Shown one piece after another: positions 8,274 to 15,556 of a DNA stretch of 64,000 bases. The notes under the pieces are model-generated. The model did no database searches and was not told the origin of the DNA. It saw nothing but the letters and a program-made list of their open reading frames with translations. The DNA is from Nocardia testacea NBRC 100365 (GTDB taxonomy: Bacteria; Actinomycetota; Actinomycetes; Mycobacteriales; Mycobacteriaceae), in NCBI RefSeq assembly GCF_000308775.1, contig NZ_BAGJ01000170.1:1-64000 (forward strand), in the 5' to 3' direction. The translations under genes and the position numbers were made by a program. Each line of letters opens with the position of its first letter. The stretch's first letter is position 1.

Positions 8274-9061
8274 GTGTTCCGCTCGGCACCGTCACCCGGG
8301 GCACGACCGGAACCAACCGCCTCCGCCGCAGTGACCGCCAGCTGATCGGAGATCCACGGATCGCCGAGGTGCTGCGCGGCGCCGCCGATCCGCTGGTGGT
8401 GGACCTCGGTTACGGGGCGCAGCCGTGGACGACACTGGAACTGGCCGCCCGGTTGCGCACGGTGCGCCCCGATGTCCGGGTGGTCGGCCTGGAGATCGAC
8501 CCCGCCCGCGTCGTCCCCGCCCGCGACGGCGTCGTTTTCGCCAGGGGCGGGTTCGAACTGGCCGGGCTCCGGCCGGTGCTGGTGCGCGCGTTCAATGTGC
8601 TGCGTCAGTACCCGGAGTCCGCGGTCGCACAGGCGTGGGACACGGTACTGGCCGGTCTGGCGCCGGGCGGTCTGCTGGTCGAGGGGACCTGCGACGAACT
8701 CGGCCGCCGCTGCGCCTGGGTGGTGCTGGACCACTCGGGTCCGCGCACCCTGACCCTCGCGTGGGATCCGTTCACCGTCGAGCGGCCCTCCGATCTCGCG
8801 GAACGTCTCCCGAAAGCACTGATCCACCGCAATGTGCCCGGTGAACGGGTGCACGACCTGCTCGGCGCGGCCGACCGGGCGTGGGCGCACACCGCGCCGC
8901 TGGCCGTCTTCGGGCCCCGGGTGCGCTGGCGCGCGGCGGCCGACCTGCTGCGAACGCAGGGTTTCCCGGTGCACGATTTCCGCCGTCGGCTACGGGACAA
9001 TGTGCTCAGTGTGCCGTGGCCGGAGGTCGCGCCTGCTGGACAGGCGGAACAAAGTTCGTGA
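8243..9061 (+). CDS. Class I SAM-dependent methyltransferase-like protein
   Basis: Protein of about 272 residues with a Rossmann-type SAM-binding core: PLVVDLGYGAQPWTTLELA, followed by VVGLEIDPARV as the acidic second-strand loop. A later GLAPGGLLVEGTCDE matches the post-methyltransferase region. The substrate is not recognisable. No ATG or TTG is in frame near the start. The GTG at 8243 is the most plausible initiator but overlaps the upstream gene by 31 bases and has a weak ribosome-binding site, so the start is uncertain. The C-terminus FRRRLRDNVLSVPWPEV is well preserved. Confidence 0.72.
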   Translation: MAGRAKTGRLSVPLGTVTRGTTGTNRLRRSDRQLIGDPRIAEVLRGAADPLVVDLGYGAQPWTTLELAARLRTVRPDVRVVGLEIDPARVVPARDGVVFARGGFELAGLRPVLVRAFNVLRQYPESAVAQAWDTVLAGLAPGGLLVEGTCDELGRRCAWVVLDHSGPRTLTLAWDPFTVERPSDLAERLPKALIHRNVPGERVHDLLGAADRAWAHTAPLAVFGPRVRWRAAADLLRTQGFPVHDFRRRLRDNVLSVPWPEVAPAGQAEQSS

Positions 9062-9169
9062 CTCATATCACAAATCACAGGCCCGACCCGCCCTGACGTC
9101 GCAACCTTCACCATCAGCCCATAACCGGTCCACAGAGCCGGCACAGAATCATCGTGAAGAATCTCATCC

Positions 9170-9892
9170 ATGTCCACCAAGTCCCTGCCTGCACCGAAGG
9201 TCGGCCGCCGGACCGTCGTGATCGCCGTACTCACCGTGATCGTGCTCGTGGTGGCGGCGCTGATCGGCGGCGAGGCCTATGCGCGGCACCGGATCGCGGG
9301 CTGCATCAGTTCGCAGTTCGAAAAAGAGATGGGCTCACAGATCGATGTCGGATTCGGCGCGAAACCACTGCTCGTCACCTGGCTGGACGGGAAGGTCTCG
9401 CGGCTGGATGTCGACAGTAAGGGCGACGAATTCGGCCCGGCCGTCGATATGCAGGTCCACGCCCAGTTCCACGATATCCAGATGGCCAAGGGGAGCAATA
9501 GCGGGAGCTCGGTCGGCAGCTCGAACGCCGACGTCAGCTGGAGCAACTCCGGGATCTCCCGGACGCTGGACGGTCTGGTCAGCGATGTGCAGTCCGATCC
9601 CGGCACCGGGCAGCTGACCATGAAGGTGCTCGGCGGTTTCGGGACCATGCAACTCACCCCGCGGATCCAGGACGGCAAAGTCGATATCGATGTCGACCAG
9701 GCGCAGTTCCTCGGCATCGGAGTGCCCGACGACTTGGCCCAGGGCGTGGTGGACCTGATGACCGAGAGCCTGCAGACCTACCCCATGGGCCTGCAACCGA
9801 CCGACCTGCGGGTCACCGCCGACGGTATCCACGTGGATCTGCGGGGCGGCCCCACCGAGCTGCCCGCCGCCGAAGGTGATGCGAGCTGCTGA
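9170..9892 (+). CDS. LmeA-like (DUF2993) phospholipid-binding envelope protein
   Basis: Protein of 240 residues with an N-terminal membrane anchor at about residues 14-36 (VIAVLTVIVLVVAALIGG), short positive N-terminus and no lipobox. The rest is a DUF2993 domain beginning RIAGCISSQFEKEMGSQIDVGFG. The family includes mycobacterial LmeA, a periplasmic phospholipid-binding protein that supports lipomannan maturation. This gene sits where Rv0479c lies in M. tuberculosis. It is convergent with deoC, and the two stops are 13 bases apart. Function as an envelope lipid-binding protein is inferred from the family. Confidence 0.8.
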   Translation: MSTKSLPAPKVGRRTVVIAVLTVIVLVVAALIGGEAYARHRIAGCISSQFEKEMGSQIDVGFGAKPLLVTWLDGKVSRLDVDSKGDEFGPAVDMQVHAQFHDIQMAKGSNSGSSVGSSNADVSWSNSGISRTLDGLVSDVQSDPGTGQLTMKVLGGFGTMQLTPRIQDGKVDIDVDQAQFLGIGVPDDLAQGVVDLMTESLQTYPMGLQPTDLRVTADGIHVDLRGGPTELPAAEGDASC

Positions 9893-9905
9893 GCGCCGCG
9901 GACCG

Positions 9906-10574
9906 TCAGGCGGGGAACCCGTCGAGCACAGCCCGGGAGCGGGAGAGCCCCAGCCGGGTGGCGCCGGCGGCGATCAGCTCGGCGGCCGCCTCGGCTGTGC
10001 GGATACCGCCGCTCGCCTTGATTCCCAGCCGTCCACCGACGGTCTCGGCCATCAACCGCACCGCCCGGGTGTCGGCGCCGCCCGCGGGATGGAAACCGGT
10101 GGAGGTCTTCACGAAATCGGCACCCGCCCGTTCGGCCGTGCGGCACACCTCGACGATCGCCTCGTCGGACAGCGCGGCGGATTCGATGATCACCTTCAGC
10201 ACCGCCCGCTCCGAGATCGCCTCGCGCACCACGATGATATCGGCGAGTATCGCGTCGAAATCGCCCGCGACCGCCGCACCGATATCGATGACCATATCGA
10301 CCTCGCCCGCCCCCTGATCCACCGCGAGCCGGGCCTCCGCCCCTTTCACCAGCGAATGGTGTTTTCCGGAAGGGAATCCCGCGACGGTGGCCACCACCAG
10401 GCCCGGAGCCTGCACCGGCAGCACGGACGGCGAAACACACACCGCGTACACGCCGAGTTCCCGGGCCTCGGCCACCGCGGCGGTAAAATCCGCGCTCGTC
10501 GCCTCCGGGGCGAGCAGCGTGTGGTCGATCATTGCGGCCACCTCGGACCGGGTCAGCGACTTGGAATCGGCCAT
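9906..10574 (-). CDS. deoC: Deoxyribose-phosphate aldolase
   Basis: Class I aldolase of 222 residues splitting 2-deoxyribose 5-phosphate into glyceraldehyde 3-phosphate and acetaldehyde in deoxynucleoside breakdown. The Schiff-base lysine is in DFVKTSTGF and the second lysine in GIKASGGIRT; the acidic residue is in EVDMVIDIG. The N-terminus IDHTLLAPEAT is typical. ATG at 10574 is preferred over an upstream in-frame ATG because the extra residues are not family-like. The same gene is in this position in mycobacteria (Rv0478). Confidence 0.94.
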   Translation of the reverse strand: MADSKSLTRSEVAAMIDHTLLAPEATSADFTAAVAEARELGVYAVCVSPSVLPVQAPGLVVATVAGFPSGKHHSLVKGAEARLAVDQGAGEVDMVIDIGAAVAGDFDAILADIIVVREAISERAVLKVIIESAALSDEAIVEVCRTAERAGADFVKTSTGFHPAGGADTRAVRLMAETVGGRLGIKASGGIRTAEAAAELIAAGATRLGLSRSRAVLDGFPA

Positions 10575-10663
10575 GGGACGAAAGTCTGGCACACCACGGG
10601 CGAATTCCGTTGCGCGCCTCGGGCTCCTCGCGCACACTCGTATCGCCTTCCGACGAGAGGACG

Positions 10664-11215
10664 ATGTTGCTGATCCGCCGCGAACGAGCCGTCGACGCCG
10701 ACGCTGTCGCAGCCGTGCACCGTAGCGCCTTCGCCCCGCACTATGCGGCGGATGGCCCCGCGGCCGGTACCGCCGCCCTGGTCGAGGCGCCGCCGGAGGT
10801 CGCGCTCCTGGCCCGGCTGCGCACCGATCCGGGCTGGATCCCCACCCTGTCCATGGTGGCGATCGACCGCGAGCGGGTGGTCGGACATGTCTGCGTCACC
10901 CGGGCGACCGTGGGACCGTTCCCCGTCCTGGCATTGGGCCCCATCGGGGTGCTGCCCGACCTGCAGAGCCGCGGCGTGGGCTCGGCGCTGATGCATGCCG
11001 TGCTCGGCGCCGCGGATGCCCTGGACGAGCCGCTCGTCGGGCTGCTCGGCAGCCTCGACTACTACCCGCGGTTCGGCTTCCAGCCGGCCGAACGGCTGGG
11101 CCTGGTCCCCGACCGGCCCGAATGGGCGAGTCACTTCCAGATCCGGCCGTTGAGCGCCTACGACTCCCAGATCATCGGCGAATTCCGTTACGCCGAACCC
11201 TTCTACGAGCTGTGA
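10664..11215 (+). CDS. GNAT-family N-acetyltransferase
   Basis: Protein of 183 residues with the GNAT acetyl-CoA site: LGPIGVLPDLQSRGVGSALM provides the Q/R-x-x-G-x-G/A loop, and YYPRFGFQPAERLGL is the classic C-terminal GF motif. The ATG at 10664 follows GAGAGG at good spacing. The shape resembles the YhbS subgroup of small-molecule or protein acetyltransferases. The substrate is unknown. It is divergent from deoC. Confidence 0.88.
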   Translation: MLLIRRERAVDADAVAAVHRSAFAPHYAADGPAAGTAALVEAPPEVALLARLRTDPGWIPTLSMVAIDRERVVGHVCVTRATVGPFPVLALGPIGVLPDLQSRGVGSALMHAVLGAADALDEPLVGLLGSLDYYPRFGFQPAERLGLVPDRPEWASHFQIRPLSAYDSQIIGEFRYAEPFYEL

Positions 11216-11222
11216 CCGTGCC

Positions 11223-11247
11223 CGCCCGGACCCGGCGGGCGGCCCCG
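11223..11247 (+). terminator. GC-rich stem-loop after the GNAT gene
   Basis: Seven bases after the stop codon, GCCCGCC and GGCGGGC form a perfect 7-bp stem around a 7-base spacer. A second GC-rich inverted pair follows. There is no T-tract, which is common for actinomycete terminators. The call is structural only. Confidence 0.45.
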
Positions 11248-11317
11248 CCCGGCCCGGCGGGCCGTCAACCCCGGAGTCGCGCTCCCCGGCCGGCGCACTC
11301 CCTGTCAGGATGACCTC

Positions 11318-12208
11318 ATGGTTTCCGCAGCTGCCACTCCCGACGGCCGGCAATACGTACTGACCCTGGGCTGTCCCGACCGCCCCGGCATCATTGCCAC
11401 CATCACCTCGTTCATCGCCGAATTCGGGGGCTCGATCGTGGAGGCCGGCTACCACTCCGACCTGGAGACCGGCTGGTTCTTCACCAGACAGTCCATCAAG
11501 GCCTCCACCGTGCCGTTCGGAGTGGAGGAGCTGCGCAGCCGATTCGAGCGGGTCGCCACGGATCTCGGCCCGGAGACCGAATGGCGGGTCCACGATTCGG
11601 GCGTGCGCCGCCGGGCAGTACTGCTGGTGAGCAAGGAGGGACACTGCCTGCACGATCTGCTGGGCCGCGCGACCTCCGGGGAACTTCCGGCGACCATCGA
11701 GGCCGTTGTCGGCAACCACCTCGATCTCGCGGCGATCACCGAGGCACACGGCATCCCCTTCCACCATGTGCCGTTCCCGAAGGACCCGGCCGAGCGCGGA
11801 CCGGCCTTCGAGCGGGTCCGCGAACTGGTGGACTCCCACTCCCCCGACGCGGTGGTATTGGCCCGGTTCATGCAGGTCCTACCCGAGCGGCTGTGCGAAC
11901 ACTGGGCCGGCCGGGCCATCAATATCCATCACAGTTTCCTGCCCTCGTTCGTCGGCGCCCGCCCGTACCACCAGGCCTTCGTACGCGGAGTCAAACTCAT
12001 CGGCGCGACCTGCCACTACGTGACCGCCGAACTGGACGCGGGCCCGATCATCGAACAGGACGTCATCCGCGTCGACCATGCCGACAGCGTGACCGATATG
12101 GTCCGCGAGGGTCGCGATATCGAACGTGTGGTGCTGGCCCGCGGTCTGCGCTGGCATCTGGAGAGCCGGGTACTGGTGCACGGACGCCGCACCGTCGTGT
12201 TCTCCTGA
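11318..12208 (+). CDS. purU: Formyltetrahydrofolate deformylase
   Basis: Enzyme of 296 residues hydrolysing 10-formyl-THF to THF and formate, balancing one-carbon pools and supplying formate for purine synthesis. The N-terminal ACT domain opens LTLGCPDRPGIIATITSFI. The formyl-transferase domain holds VGNHLDL, then NIHHSFLPSFVGARPYHQAF with the catalytic Asn-His, and AGPIIEQDVIRVDH with the catalytic Asp nearby. Length is normal for PurU. It is convergent with the hydrolase at 12215, only six bases apart. Confidence 0.95.
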   Translation: MVSAAATPDGRQYVLTLGCPDRPGIIATITSFIAEFGGSIVEAGYHSDLETGWFFTRQSIKASTVPFGVEELRSRFERVATDLGPETEWRVHDSGVRRRAVLLVSKEGHCLHDLLGRATSGELPATIEAVVGNHLDLAAITEAHGIPFHHVPFPKDPAERGPAFERVRELVDSHSPDAVVLARFMQVLPERLCEHWAGRAINIHHSFLPSFVGARPYHQAFVRGVKLIGATCHYVTAELDAGPIIEQDVIRVDHADSVTDMVREGRDIERVVLARGLRWHLESRVLVHGRRTVVFS

Positions 12209-12214
12209 AGCGGC

Positions 12215-13258
12215 TCAGCCGGTGGCTTCGGCCGGTTCACGCACCGAGGTCAGAACCTGATCGAGGATGCCGTTGAACCGGTCGATCTCCTCCACATTGC
12301 CCAGGTGCCCGGTGGGGAGGAGGACGAACTGGACGAGGCTGCCGGTCTCCCGGAGCCAGGCGGCGATCTGTTCGGCGTGCACCGCCGGCGTCATATCGTC
12401 TGCCGTGCCCGCCACCACCGTGGTCGGCACCACCAGCTGACGGGCCGCGTCGCCCAGGTCCATCTCCGCGAGCAGCAGCCCGAACTCCGAACGGATCCGG
12501 GACCGGCAAGAGCGCACGATGTTCATCCCGAAATCGATAGCCTCGGGGTCGGCCGCCAGGCTCATGATCTGCCGGGCGAAGATCCACCGCACCACGGCCA
12601 CCGGCGGGAACACGATGCGCGCACTGAGCCCACGGCGACCGAGCCACGCCGGCAGCGGCACCACCCGGTCCAGCAGCGGCAACCGCCGGTTGAAGAACGG
12701 CACCACCGTGGTCTCGGCGACCAGCGAATGCGGCCCGGTGTTCGCCAGCAGGACCGCCGCGGCTTGATCGACCACCCGCTGCGGATATTTCCCGGCCCAG
12801 GCCTGCACGGTCATCGCGCCGAGACTGTGCCCGACCAGCACCGCCCGCTGTCCCGGCCGCAGCACCGCGTCCAGTACCGCGCAGAGGTCGTCAGCCAGCA
12901 GATGACAGTCCAGCTGGTCCGGTTCGCCGAATTCGCTCTCGCCGTGCCCGCGCAGGTCGAAGGCGATCACCTTGTACCGTCCGGCGAAGGCGTTGATCTG
13001 CGGGTTCCAGTATTCGAGGCAGCAGGTCCAGCCGTGGATCAGTACCACCGGCTGGGCGTCGTCCGGCCCGTACGCGTGCACCCGGAGCCGGGCGCCGTCC
13101 TCGGCACGCACATCGATGACCCGGTGCTCGGCGCTCGGCGGATTGAAGGCGGGATTGTGGTAGCCGCCGCGGGTGCGCAGCCCGGCACGGTGTACCTCGA
13201 ACAGCCCCTCGACCTGTTGGGCGAGGGCGGTGAGGGCCTTCGGCATCGTCGCACGCAT
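12215..13258 (-). CDS. Alpha/beta-fold hydrolase
   Basis: Hydrolase of 347 residues. VVLIHGWTCCLEYW is the oxyanion segment, VLVGHSLGAMTVQAW holds the nucleophile, VAGTADDMTPA the acid region, and VLLPTGHLGNVEE the histidine. The ATG at 13258 is backed by AAGGAG on the minus strand 11 bases upstream; a second ATG 12 bases further in is possible. The cap domain is large and hydrophobic, suggesting a lipophilic ester or epoxide substrate. A palindromic repeat pair occupies the region upstream. Confidence 0.87.
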   Translation of the reverse strand: MRATMPKALTALAQQVEGLFEVHRAGLRTRGGYHNPAFNPPSAEHRVIDVRAEDGARLRVHAYGPDDAQPVVLIHGWTCCLEYWNPQINAFAGRYKVIAFDLRGHGESEFGEPDQLDCHLLADDLCAVLDAVLRPGQRAVLVGHSLGAMTVQAWAGKYPQRVVDQAAAVLLANTGPHSLVAETTVVPFFNRRLPLLDRVVPLPAWLGRRGLSARIVFPPVAVVRWIFARQIMSLAADPEAIDFGMNIVRSCRSRIRSEFGLLLAEMDLGDAARQLVVPTTVVAGTADDMTPAVHAEQIAAWLRETGSLVQFVLLPTGHLGNVEEIDRFNGILDQVLTSVREPAEATG

Positions 13259-13386
13259 CAAGACACACTCCTTTGTGTTACCGATTGACACAGTAACGCT
13301 TGGAGTCGCGTCACGCCAGCACGAACACTGCGGCCGGGGTTCCAGCGCAGACCACGCCCGGAGGGTGAGGGGTGGGCTTGGTCGCG

Positions 13387-13466
13387 AAGGCGAGGGCGTG
13401 AGCGTGCCCGCCAAAGGTGAGAGCGTGAACATGCCCGCCAAAGGTGAGAGCGTGAACTTGCCCGTG
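13387..13466 (+). repeat. Three 27-bp tandem repeats leading into palindromic element A
   Basis: Three adjacent units of 27, 27 and 26 bases begin AAGGYGAGRGCGTGA and end near TGCCCG. A truncated fourth unit runs straight into the TGCTGTGTTTTT head of element A. Related but more diverged repeats precede other copies of the element. Confidence 0.85.
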
Positions 13467-13655
13467 AAGGTGCTGTGTTTTTGGCGCGCTGGCGCGCGCG
13501 GGGTTGAGGCCCCCTTGGTCTCGCCGTTTCGGCCTCGAGACTTGCGCTTCGCGCGGGCGCTTTCGAGGCCGAAACGGCGAGACGGGCCTCAACCCTTTCA
13601 GGTGTCTCGCAAAACTCGACGCATGCGGTTACGTCGGCATTCGAGGTCCGGAACG
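13467..13655 (+). repeat. Palindromic element, copy A (family 1 arms)
   Basis: Head TGCTGTGTTTTT, a GCGCGC/GCGCGC hairpin, then a palindrome at 13501-13595. The left arm starts GGGTTGAGGCCC and the right arm ends GGGCCTCAACCC. All 33 bases of the right arm pair with the left arm, which has one 5-base bulge. The inner loop contains GCGCTTCGCGC. The tail TTTCAGGTGTCTCGCAAAAC and about 40 further bases are shared with other copies. Confidence 0.92.
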
Positions 13656-13727
13656 GATGCCGACTCGACCGCACTGGCGGCCTGGCATCCGGTCGCCTTC
13701 ACGAACATCAGCGCCTTCTCGGTGCCG

Positions 13728-13875
13728 AGTTCAGCGAGGCCCTGAAAGGGTCGAGGCCCGTCCCGCCGTTCAGGCCTCGAAGCGCATGCGCGAAGCGCGA
13801 GTCTCGAGGCCTGAACGGCGGGACCTTCGGGGGCCTCGACCCCGCGCCGCCGGAGGCGGCGCAAATAAACACAGC
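13728..13875 (-). repeat. Palindromic element, copy B (family 2 arms)
   Basis: Inverted relative to copy A. The palindrome is at 13748-13843 with outer arms GGGTCGAGGCC and GGCCTCGACCC. The inner arms carry CCCGCCGTTCAGG where family 1 has CTCGCCGTTTCGG, with matching changes in the opposite arm. The head hairpin GCGCCGCC-GGA-GGCGGCGC is at 13844-13862. Its outer end, AAATAAACACAG, abuts the DUF2516 stop codon. Confidence 0.92.
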
Positions 13876-13876
13876 T

Positions 13877-14173
13877 CTACCAGCGGGGGCCGCGCTGGAC
13901 CTCGTCGACCTTCGGCCGCACGTCGGCCAGGTAGATACCGGTCGCGATGATGGCGATGAATGCCAGCAGTCCCAGGCCGGGCCAGCTCACCAGCATGAGC
14001 AGGATCGCCACGCCGAGAATCCCCAGCCAGATGGGTTTGGTCAGTTTGTCGACCGCGGTGAACGCGTCGGAGCGCTGACGCACGGCGTGCACGAGCGCGA
14101 AAACAGTCGCGCTTGTCGCCAGCAGCCACAGTGCGACCATGATCAACCCGGTCAACCCGTACACCTTGTCCAC
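13877..14173 (-). CDS. DUF2516 small membrane protein
   Basis: Membrane protein of 98 residues with two or three helices: about residues 8-30 (LIMVALWLLATSATVFALVH) and 49-82 (WLGILGVAILLMLVSWPGLG onwards). It ends in a charged tail VRPKVDEVQRGPRW. DUF2516 proteins sit immediately downstream of hbhA in mycobacteria (Rv0476), as here. The function is unknown. It is 69 bases downstream of hbhA and probably in the same transcript. Confidence 0.85.
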   Translation of the reverse strand: MDKVYGLTGLIMVALWLLATSATVFALVHAVRQRSDAFTAVDKLTKPIWLGILGVAILLMLVSWPGLGLLAFIAIIATGIYLADVRPKVDEVQRGPRW

Positions 14174-14242
14174 CCCACCATGATAAGAGCAGCGCCCCCG
14201 CGCACTGCACGTGCACGGGGGCGGTTCACCGGATTTACCAGG

Positions 14243-14959
14243 TCAGGGCTTCTTCGGCGCGGCTTTCTTGGCGGGGGCGGCCTTCTTCGCGGCCGGAGCC
14301 TTCTTCGCGGCGGGCGCCTTCTTCACCGGCGGGGCGGGCTCGGCGGCCGGCGCGGGCACGGGCTCGGGTGCGATTTCCGGCGCGACCTCGATCACCTCGG
14401 CCTCGGGCACATCCGCCGCGGTGGGTGCGGCAGTCGCGGCGGGGGCCTGCGACTCGGCCGCCTGCTCCGCTTCGGTCTTGGCGCGTCCGAGCAGACCGTT
14501 CACCCGCCCGACGACCTCCTCGGCCCGGCTGCTGGCGTCCTTGTACAGGGTCTCCACCCGGCCGACCTGCTCTTCGACCAGATGGTTGGCGCGCAGCCGC
14601 TCGACGGTCTCCTCACCGCGCACCGCCAGATCCGCATAGAGATCGAGCGCCTGGCGGTAGTACTGCTCGGCGAGCCTGCGCAGTTCCTCGGTGGTGAACT
14701 TCTCGCGCAGCTCGGCCAGGTCCTCCGGCAGCTCCGAGGGCAGTTCGGACAACCGGGCACGGATCTGCTCGAACTGGGTCTGCACATCGGCAGGCAGCCC
14801 GGCGAAACGCTCACGGGCCTCCTCGACCCGGACCCGGCCGTTGACATCGGTCGCACGCTCACGCACTTGGGTCACCGCGTCCACAACCGCGGCGTAAACC
14901 GCGTCCGTGGCGCCGACAGTGGCCAGCAGTGGCTTGGCAGTGGTGTACTTCTCGGTCAT
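14243..14959 (-). CDS. hbhA: Heparin-binding haemagglutinin homologue
   Basis: Surface-associated protein of 238 residues. The N-terminal half is a long amphipathic, coiled-coil-forming region (LPADVQTQFEQIRARLSELP, LAEQYYRQALDLYADLAVRG). The last 30 residues form the Lys/Ala/Pro tail with repeated KKAPA units that bind heparan sulfate in M. tuberculosis HbhA. There is no signal peptide, as in known HbhA. The linker at about residues 165-205 is Ala/Pro/Glu-rich. An AGGAGA site lies 8 bases upstream. The start overlaps the stop of the XRE gene by ATGA, implying coupled translation. Confidence 0.92.
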   Translation of the reverse strand: MTEKYTTAKPLLATVGATDAVYAAVVDAVTQVRERATDVNGRVRVEEARERFAGLPADVQTQFEQIRARLSELPSELPEDLAELREKFTTEELRRLAEQYYRQALDLYADLAVRGEETVERLRANHLVEEQVGRVETLYKDASSRAEEVVGRVNGLLGRAKTEAEQAAESQAPAATAAPTAADVPEAEVIEVAPEIAPEPVPAPAAEPAPPVKKAPAAKKAPAAKKAAPAKKAAPKKP

Positions 14960-15447
14960 TTATCGTTCTCCTGGCGTGGAGCGTCGGTTGTCGGTTGTGG
15001 AACAACACTGTCCCGGGGAATCGCTTCCTCCGGCCCGTTCTCCCGGCGGAACGATTCGTATATATCCAGGAGCACCTGTTTCTGCCGCTCGCTGATCGCG
15101 GAATCGGCGAGCACGGCGTCCCGGACGGGACTGTGCGGCCGCTGCTCGAGGTAGCCGGCGCGCACATACAACACCTCCGAAGAAACCCGCAGCGCCTTGG
15201 CGATCTGCGTCAGTACTTCGGCGGAGGGGTTGCGCAACCCGCGCTCGATCTGGCTGAGATACGGGTTGCTCACCCCCGCCAGCTGGGCGAGCTGGCGCAA
15301 CGAAACCTGCGCGGCTTCACGCTGCGCCCTGATGAATCCTCCGATGTCCTGCGCCGCGTTGACCACGCGGGCTGCCTTGTCGCCGGCGCCGGCAGACGCT
15401 GCCGGATCGTCGGTGCGCTGGGCGGAAACCTCGGGACGGTCGGCCAT
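14956..15447 (-). CDS. XRE-family transcriptional regulator upstream of hbhA
   Basis: Regulator of 163 residues with a helix-turn-helix at about residues 35-90: REAAQVSLRQLAQLAGVSNP, YLSQIERGLRNPSAEVLTQI, then AKALRVSSEVLYVRAG. The C-terminal LTERQKQ-like helix (SERQKQVLLDIYESFR) may be an oligomerisation region. It corresponds to Rv0474 and is co-transcribed with hbhA through a 4-base overlap, so it is a good candidate regulator of hbhA. The ATG at 15447 follows AAGG; a GTG three bases upstream is an alternative. Two palindromes just upstream suggest autoregulation. Confidence 0.9.
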   Translation of the reverse strand: MADRPEVSAQRTDDPAASAGAGDKAARVVNAAQDIGGFIRAQREAAQVSLRQLAQLAGVSNPYLSQIERGLRNPSAEVLTQIAKALRVSSEVLYVRAGYLEQRPHSPVRDAVLADSAISERQKQVLLDIYESFRRENGPEEAIPRDSVVPQPTTDAPRQENDK

Positions 15448-15461
15448 CACTCACCTTCTGG

Positions 15462-15508
15462 CGTTGTAGTTACAACGATAGATCGGGGTGCTAGCAATTG
15501 CAAGCACC
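15462..15508. promoter_or_regulatory. Two palindromes upstream of the XRE-hbhA operon
   Basis: CGTTGTA-GT-TACAACG is a perfect 16-base palindrome at 15462-15477, starting 14 bases before the ATG. A second inverted repeat, GGTGCT-N10-AGCACC, lies at 15487-15508. Position and symmetry fit operator sites for the adjacent XRE regulator. Binding is inferred. Confidence 0.6.
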
Positions 15509-15526
15509 ATGTTAGCAGTATTTGTT

Positions 15527-15550
15527 TGCGGCGCCTGCGGCGCCGAAAAA
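15527..15550 (-). repeat. Minimal copy of the repeat head hairpin
   Basis: GGCGCC-TGC-GGCGCC followed by GAAAAACACAGCTC matches the head end of the palindromic elements but without the large palindrome. It sits seven bases beyond the DUF445 stop codon. A terminator role is possible. Confidence 0.65.
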
Positions 15551-15556
15551 CACAGC

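Larger units (their letters stand above)
13259..13876. other. Non-coding gap holding an outward-facing repeat pair
   Basis: This 618-base gap lies between two minus-strand genes. It contains three 27-bp tandem repeats, palindromic element A in plus orientation, a roughly 75-base middle segment, and element B in minus orientation next to the DUF2516 stop codon. Open frames here follow the repeats and show no domain, so none is called as a gene. Confidence 0.75.

Noticed and set aside
13387..13466. CRISPR array
   Set aside because: The 27-bp units are contiguous without spacers, and no cas genes are present.
13258..13674. Protein-coding genes inside the repeat elements
   Set aside because: Several copies translate into similar Arg/Ala/Ser-rich peptides such as FRPRKRPREAQVSRP in different frames and orientations. 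These reflect the conserved palindrome, not codon selection; no ribosome-binding site or domain is present.
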